A DNA stretch of 64,000 nt from Pseudomonas fluorescens (GTDB lineage Bacteria; Pseudomonadota; Gammaproteobacteria; Pseudomonadales; Pseudomonadaceae). Below the pieces are notes generated by a model. The model searched no databases, had not been told where the DNA came from, and saw only the letters and a list, made by a program, of their open reading frames with translations. Below, piece after piece: positions 59,829 through 64,000 of the stretch; position 1 is the stretch's first letter; every line of letters begins with the position of its first letter. A program made the translations under genes and the position numbers. The stretch covers positions 62,001 to 126,000 of the forward strand of contig NZ_CP012830.1 in the NCBI RefSeq assembly GCF_001307155.1, given 5' to 3'.

Positions 59829-59848
59829 ATTGAAAAAATAATTTCAAT
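59829..59848. promoter_or_regulatory. Inverted repeat before aer
   Basis: ATTGAAA and TTTCAAT are exact inverted arms 6 bases apart, 53–72 bases upstream of aer. It is not a standard Anr box (TTGAT-N4-ATCAA). It could be an operator or a weak stem; purpose unknown. Confidence 0.35.
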
Positions 59849-59900
59849 TTATTCCTGGTACTGCCGACACCCTGTCAAAGCCTTGCGGATTGAAAAAGCC

Positions 59901-61466
59901 ATGCGTAATAACCAGCCCATTACACAACGCGAACGGACCTTTCCGGCTCAGCAACGGTTGATTTCCACGACCGATGCCAAAGGCGTGATCACCTACTGCA
60001 ACGATGCTTTCGTCGAAATCAGCGGGTTTTCTCGTGAAGAGCTGATCCGTGCACCGCACAACCTGGTCCGTCACCCCGACGTTCCACCTGCGGTCTTCGC
60101 GCACATGTGGGGCACACTGAAACAAGGCTTGCCATGGATGGGCATTGTCAAGAATCGCTGCAAGACCGGTGACCACTACTGGGTTAACGCCTATGTCACA
60201 CCGGTATTCGACGGCAATCAGGTGGTCGGTTACGAGTCGGTGCGGGTCAAGCCCAGCGCCGAGCAGATCCGCCGCGCCGAAGCACTCTACCAACGCATCA
60301 ATCAGGGCAAGTCGGCGATTCCTCAAACAGACAAGTGGCTGCCGGTGCTACAGGACTGGTTGCCGTTCATTCTGGTCAGCCAGCTGAGCTTCATGATCGG
60401 CGCCACACTCAACTCGCAGTGGGGTTTTGCGCTGGCCGCCGGCCTGTCCGTGCCGCTTGGCCTGCTGGGCTTGAGCTGGCAACAGCGAGGCCTCAAGCGC
60501 TTGCTGCGCCTGGCCGAGCAGACCACATCCGACCCGCTGATTGCGCAGATGTACACCGACAGCCGCGGCGCTCAAGCGCGCCTGGAAATGTCGATCCTCA
60601 GTCAGGAAGCGCGTCTGAAAACCTGCCTGACTCGCCTGCAAGACACCGCCGAGCACCTGAACGAGCAAGCTCGACAGTCCGACACCCTGGCGCACAAAAG
60701 CTCGACCGGCCTGGAACGTCAGCGCGTCGAGACCGAGCAAGTGGCGACCGCCGTCAACCAGATGGCCGCCACCACCCAGGAAGTCGCCAGCCACGTGCAA
60801 CGCACCGCTGACGCGACCCAGGAAGCCAATCGCCTGACCGGTCGTGGCCGTGACATCGCTGGTGAAACCCGTGACGCGATCCAGCGCCTGTCGGTGGTGG
60901 TCGGCGAAACCGGCCTGACCGTGACCCAACTGGCCAAGGACAGCGACGAAATCGGCGGCGTGGTCGACGTGATCAAAGGCATTGCCGACCAGACCAACCT
61001 GCTGGCCTTGAACGCCGCCATCGAAGCGGCTCGTGCCGGTGAGATGGGCCGTGGTTTTGCGGTGGTTGCCGACGAAGTAAGGCAACTGGCGCAACGCACC
61101 AGTGAATCGACCGGGCAGATTCACACCCTGATCGCCAAGCTCCAGCAGACCGCCAGCACCGCGGTGCAAACCATGGAAGCCGGTCACCGTCAGGCTGAGG
61201 AAGGCGTGGCGCGGGTTCTGGAAGCCGATCAGGCTCTGGTGGGTATCAGCGAAGCGGTGGCCAACATCACCGACATGACCACCCAAATCGCTGCCGCGAC
61301 CGAAGAGCAAAGTGCAGTAGCCGAAGAGATCAGCCGCAACATCAGCACCATTGCGCAACTGGCCGACCAGACCTCGGAACAGGCACAGAACTCGGCGTTA
61401 CTGAGTGAAGAGCTGACCAAAACCGCGAATACCCAGTATTCGTTGGTAGAGCGGTTTAACCGCTGA
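59901..61466 (+). CDS. aer: Aerotaxis receptor Aer
   Basis: Aer senses redox state through FAD bound to a PAS domain and controls the CheA kinase. The 521-residue protein has PAS at about 20–115 ([29 protein letters not shown]), a hydrophobic anchor at about 150–190 as a TM hairpin, HAMP-like region, and a cytoplasmic signalling domain with the tip [21 protein letters not shown] in outline. I chose the ATG at 59901; a TTG at 59883 is in frame. Gene order acnA–aer–cco is as in P. aeruginosa, coupling aerotaxis with respiration. Confidence 0.92.
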   Translation: MRNNQPITQRERTFPAQQRLISTTDAKGVITYCNDAFVEISGFSREELIRAPHNLVRHPDVPPAVFAHMWGTLKQGLPWMGIVKNRCKTGDHYWVNAYVTPVFDGNQVVGYESVRVKPSAEQIRRAEALYQRINQGKSAIPQTDKWLPVLQDWLPFILVSQLSFMIGATLNSQWGFALAAGLSVPLGLLGLSWQQRGLKRLLRLAEQTTSDPLIAQMYTDSRGAQARLEMSILSQEARLKTCLTRLQDTAEHLNEQARQSDTLAHKSSTGLERQRVETEQVATAVNQMAATTQEVASHVQRTADATQEANRLTGRGRDIAGETRDAIQRLSVVVGETGLTVTQLAKDSDEIGGVVDVIKGIADQTNLLALNAAIEAARAGEMGRGFAVVADEVRQLAQRTSESTGQIHTLIAKLQQTASTAVQTMEAGHRQAEEGVARVLEADQALVGISEAVANITDMTTQIAAATEEQSAVAEEISRNISTIAQLADQTSEQAQNSALLSEELTKTANTQYSLVERFNR

Positions 61467-61483
61467 TCGTTGCTGGCAAATAC

Positions 61484-61516
61484 AAAAACCCGGGAGGTGA
61501 TGCTTCCGGGTTTTTT
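61484..61516 (+). terminator. aer terminator
   Basis: AAAACCCGG and CCGGGTTTT arms form a stem-loop followed by TTTTTTATT, 17 bases past the aer stop. Confidence 0.9.
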
Positions 61517-61553
61517 ATTGCCAATGCAAAGACGATGTCGACTATGGCGCAGC

Positions 61554-61646
61554 CATCGCGGGCAAGCCTTGCTCCTACAGGTATGTATCGTGCCCAAATC
61601 ATCAGGCAACCCTAAAACCTGCAGGAGCAAGGCTTACCCGCGATGA
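61554..61646. repeat. REP doublet (REPIN)
   Basis: CATCGCGGGCAAGCCTTGCT and the inverted AGCAAGGCTTACCCGCGATG, with one change, frame about 45 bases between aer and the convergent hydrolase gene. Confidence 0.88.
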
Positions 61647-61670
61647 GGCCCTGACTGCCACCACAAAAAC

Positions 61671-62348
61671 TCACAGGAGAAATGCTGCAACCTTGCTGGC
61701 CGCAGCCGCCAAATGCTGTTCATGAGTAAAGCCCGAAGCCTTCAACGGCTTCAAATCATGATCGCCAGCCACCAGCCAGAACACCTCGATACTCGACGCT
61801 AACGTATAACCCTCGACCGCCTCACGATTCCCCAACGCATCCCGCTCACCTTGCACAATCAGCGTCGGGGCTTTGAGCCCGGCCAGATGCTCGACTCGCG
61901 GCTTCTCCGGTTTGCCCACCGCGTAAAACGGATATCCCAGACACACCAGCGCATCCGCGCCCAGCTCATCGGCCAGCAAACTGGCCATGCGCCCGCCCAT
62001 GGACTTGCCGCCAATGGCCAGACGCCCAGCGACATGGCGTCGCACCACGGCATACACATCACGCCAGCATTCGAGCAATTTGGGCGTCGGATTCGGTGGA
62101 CGCTTGCCACCGTCGATGCGCCGTTGCGCCATGTACGGAAACTCGAAACGCAACACGTTGACGCCAAGCCCGGCAAGGCGCGCGGCGATGTCGCTCATCC
62201 AGTCACTGTCCATCGGTGCGCCGGCGCCATGGGCGAGAATCAGCGTCGCCGATGCCGGCACCGAGGCGGCGTCCCACAGCCATCCGCGATCCTGCACGCA
62301 CTGCGCCCATTGATCCCCGTCAATACTGGCCTTGTGCTGTTTGTCCAT
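61671..62348 (-). CDS. Alpha/beta hydrolase (KANL3/Tex30-like)
   Basis: This 225-residue soluble hydrolase has an oxyanion segment LAHGAGAPMDSDWM, a nucleophile elbow GGKSMGGRMA, an acid in VQGERDALG and a catalytic His in VAGDHDLKPLK. The fold is of the dienelactone-hydrolase-like Tex30/KANL3 group. The natural substrate is unknown. The ATG at 62348 follows GAGG. It is divergent from ccoN with a 98-base gap. Confidence 0.85.
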   Translation of the reverse strand: MDKQHKASIDGDQWAQCVQDRGWLWDAASVPASATLILAHGAGAPMDSDWMSDIAARLAGLGVNVLRFEFPYMAQRRIDGGKRPPNPTPKLLECWRDVYAVVRRHVAGRLAIGGKSMGGRMASLLADELGADALVCLGYPFYAVGKPEKPRVEHLAGLKAPTLIVQGERDALGNREAVEGYTLASSIEVFWLVAGDHDLKPLKASGFTHEQHLAAAASKVAAFLL

Positions 62349-62446
62349 GCTTGCCTCGCTTTTAATCTGCCTATAACTCCAGGCGAAGGGAGCGTCATCG
62401 CCTCGCGCGGACGCTTTCACTTCGGCTGAACCGTGGATGGGGAACC

Positions 62447-63871
62447 ATGAACACTTCTTTAAGTACCGCCTATAACTACAAGGTGGTCCGCCAATTCGCC
62501 ATTATGACGGTGGTGTGGGGCATCGTCGGCATGGGGCTCGGGGTTTTTCTCGCGGCTCAATTGGTCTGGCCTGAACTCAACTTCAATTTGCCCTGGACCA
62601 GCTTCGGCCGTTTGCGCCCGCTGCACACCAACGCGGTGATCTTCGCGTTCGGCGGCTGCGCCCTGTTCGCAGCCTCCTTCTATTCGGTGCAACGCACCTG
62701 CCAGACGCAGCTGTTCGCGCCGAAAATCGCCGCATTCTGCTTCTGGGGCTGGCAGTTGGTCATTGTCCTGGCCGCCATCAGCCTGCCGCTGGGCTACACC
62801 ACTTCCAAGGAATACGCCGAGCTGGAATGGCCGATCGCCATTTTGATCGCCATCGTCTGGGTCGCCTACGGCGTCGTGTTCTTCGGCACACTGATGAAGC
62901 GCAAGACCAAGCACATCTACGTCGGCAACTGGTTCTTCGGTGCGTTCATCATCACCGTGGCCATCCTGCATATCGTCAACCACGCCTCCCTGCCGGTGAG
63001 CTGGACCAAGTCCTACTCGGCCTACGGCGGTGCGACGGATGCCATGGTGCAGTGGTGGTACGGGCACAACGCGGTAGGGTTTTTCCTCACCGCCGGTTTC
63101 CTCGGGATGATGTATTACTTCGTGCCGAAACAGGCCGAACGCCCGGTGTACTCGTATCGCCTGTCGATCGTGCACTTCTGGGCACTGATCACCCTGTACA
63201 TCTGGGCCGGCCCGCACCACTTGCACTACACCGCGCTGCCGGACTGGGCGCAGTCGCTGGGCATGGTGATGTCGCTGATCCTGCTGGCACCGAGCTGGGG
63301 CGGGATGATCAACGGCATGATGACCCTCTCGGGCGCCTGGCATAAGTTACGCAGCGACCCGATCCTGCGTTTCCTCGTGGTGTCCCTGGCGTTCTACGGC
63401 ATGTCGACCTTCGAAGGGCCGATGATGGCGATCAAGACGGTCAACGCCCTCTCCCACTACACCGACTGGACCATCGGCCACGTACATGCCGGCGCACTCG
63501 GCTGGGTGGCAATGATTTCGATCGGCGCGCTGTACCACATGATCCCGAAAGTCTTCGGCCGCACGCAGATGCACAGCCTCGGCCTGATCAACGCGCACTT
63601 CTGGCTCGCCACCATCGGCACCGTGCTCTACATCGCCTCGATGTGGGTCAACGGCATCGCCCAGGGCCTGATGTGGCGCGCGGTCAACGAAGACGGCACG
63701 CTGACCTACTCCTTCGTCGAAACCCTGGTGGCCAGCCACCCAGGCTACGTCGTGCGACTGGTGGGCGGCGCGATCTTCTTCAGCGGCATGCTGCTGATGG
63801 CTTACAACACCTGGCGCACCGTGCGTGCCGCACAGCCAGCCGAAGTCGCCGCCGCGGCGCAGATGGCCTGA
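62447..63871 (+). CDS. ccoN: Cytochrome cbb3 oxidase subunit I CcoN
   Basis: CcoN is the catalytic, haem–copper subunit of the high-affinity cbb3 oxidase in the inner membrane. The 474-residue protein has 12 TMs, with His ligands visible in [12 protein letters not shown] (low-spin haem), [12 protein letters not shown] (CuB region), AGPHHLHYT and [13 protein letters not shown]. The ATG at 62447 follows GGATGGGG. ccoO follows after 10 bases. I see no Anr box (TTGAT-N4-ATCAA) in the 98-base promoter gap, which would suit the constitutive cbb3-1 copy; Pseudomonas usually has two tandem cco operons. Confidence 0.95.
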   Translation: MNTSLSTAYNYKVVRQFAIMTVVWGIVGMGLGVFLAAQLVWPELNFNLPWTSFGRLRPLHTNAVIFAFGGCALFAASFYSVQRTCQTQLFAPKIAAFCFWGWQLVIVLAAISLPLGYTTSKEYAELEWPIAILIAIVWVAYGVVFFGTLMKRKTKHIYVGNWFFGAFIITVAILHIVNHASLPVSWTKSYSAYGGATDAMVQWWYGHNAVGFFLTAGFLGMMYYFVPKQAERPVYSYRLSIVHFWALITLYIWAGPHHLHYTALPDWAQSLGMVMSLILLAPSWGGMINGMMTLSGAWHKLRSDPILRFLVVSLAFYGMSTFEGPMMAIKTVNALSHYTDWTIGHVHAGALGWVAMISIGALYHMIPKVFGRTQMHSLGLINAHFWLATIGTVLYIASMWVNGIAQGLMWRAVNEDGTLTYSFVETLVASHPGYVVRLVGGAIFFSGMLLMAYNTWRTVRAAQPAEVAAAAQMA

Positions 63872-63881
63872 GGAGTCCGCC

Positions 63882-64000
63882 ATGAAACACGAAACGATTG
63901 AGAAAAACGTCGGCCTGCTGTTGCTGCTGATGGTCTTCGCGGTGAGCATCGGCGGTCTGACCCAGATCGTCCCGCTGTTCTTCCAGGACGTCACCAACAA
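63882..64000 (+). CDS. ccoO: Cytochrome cbb3 oxidase subunit II CcoO (partial)
   Basis: The reading frame opens with [17 protein letters not shown] and continues past the window end. It has the N-terminal TM of CcoO, the membrane-anchored mono-haem cytochrome c subunit of cbb3 oxidase. It starts 10 bases after ccoN with AGGAG upstream. Only the first 39 codons are visible; the haem motif is outside the window. Confidence 0.9.
   Translation, partial: MKHETIEKNVGLLLLLMVFAVSIGGLTQIVPLFFQDVTN

Overview
The window is a gene-dense, GC-rich stretch of chromosome from a Pseudomonas of the fluorescens group. Evidence is the gene content and order (queF–cupredoxin–copRS; lolCDE–PilZ–glpQ-like–sthA–apbE; gap–mfd–csiV; nagZ–psrA–lexA–sulA–topA–fadAB; acnA–aer–cco), the protein sequences, and many 'GTAGGAGC…GCTTGCCCGCGAT' REP repeats typical of these species. 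The neighbour order recalls several PAO1 segments joined together; that comparison is from memory. I see no rRNA, tRNA, CRISPR array, insertion sequence or prophage.

Layout. 1–4.3 kb: DUF4404 protein, queF (queuosine), a His/Met-rich cupredoxin divergent from the copRS copper two-component system, with a TTACA-N4-TGTAA operator candidate between them. 4.3–11.7 kb: lolCDE lipoprotein-release operon, PilZ protein, glycerophosphodiesterase, sthA transhydrogenase, apbE. 11.8–21.5 kb: a variable block holding an MHS-type transporter, a four-gene operon that looks like a polysaccharide synthesis/secretion machine, a 0.68-kb AT-rich non-coding stretch, and an ampC beta-lactamase flanked by two copies of the gap 3' end plus terminator. 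21.5–34 kb: gap, mfd, csiV, a SWIM/SNF2 helicase, methylthioinosine phosphorylase, nagZ with a short coupled upstream ORF, psrA with its operators, and the SOS unit lexA–sulA with two LexA boxes. 34–43.3 kb: small proteins, a low-GC LemA/DUF3137 pair, DUF6586, topA, DUF1653, fadBA. 43.3–51.4 kb: a possible small RNA or micro-ORF, a universal stress protein, uup (ABC-F), slt, an ABC exporter, a PA1571-like small protein. 51.5–64 kb: pdxB, a MATE pump, tusA, rlmM, acnA, a CPBP protease, aer, an alpha/beta hydrolase, ccoN and the start of ccoO.

The most interesting system is the operon at 14741–19376 (minus strand): HlyD-type periplasmic adaptor, exported six-hairpin-like protein, BcsA-like glycosyltransferase with a C-terminal PilZ domain, and NodT/TolC-type outer-membrane lipoprotein. 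No ABC, MFS or RND pump is present, so the glycosyltransferase is probably itself the inner-membrane conduit. This would be a cellulose-synthase-like exopolysaccharide exporter using HlyD/TolC parts in place of BcsB/BcsC. Second is the duplicated gap 3' end bracketing ampC, a footprint of an insertion or of a duplication followed by decay.
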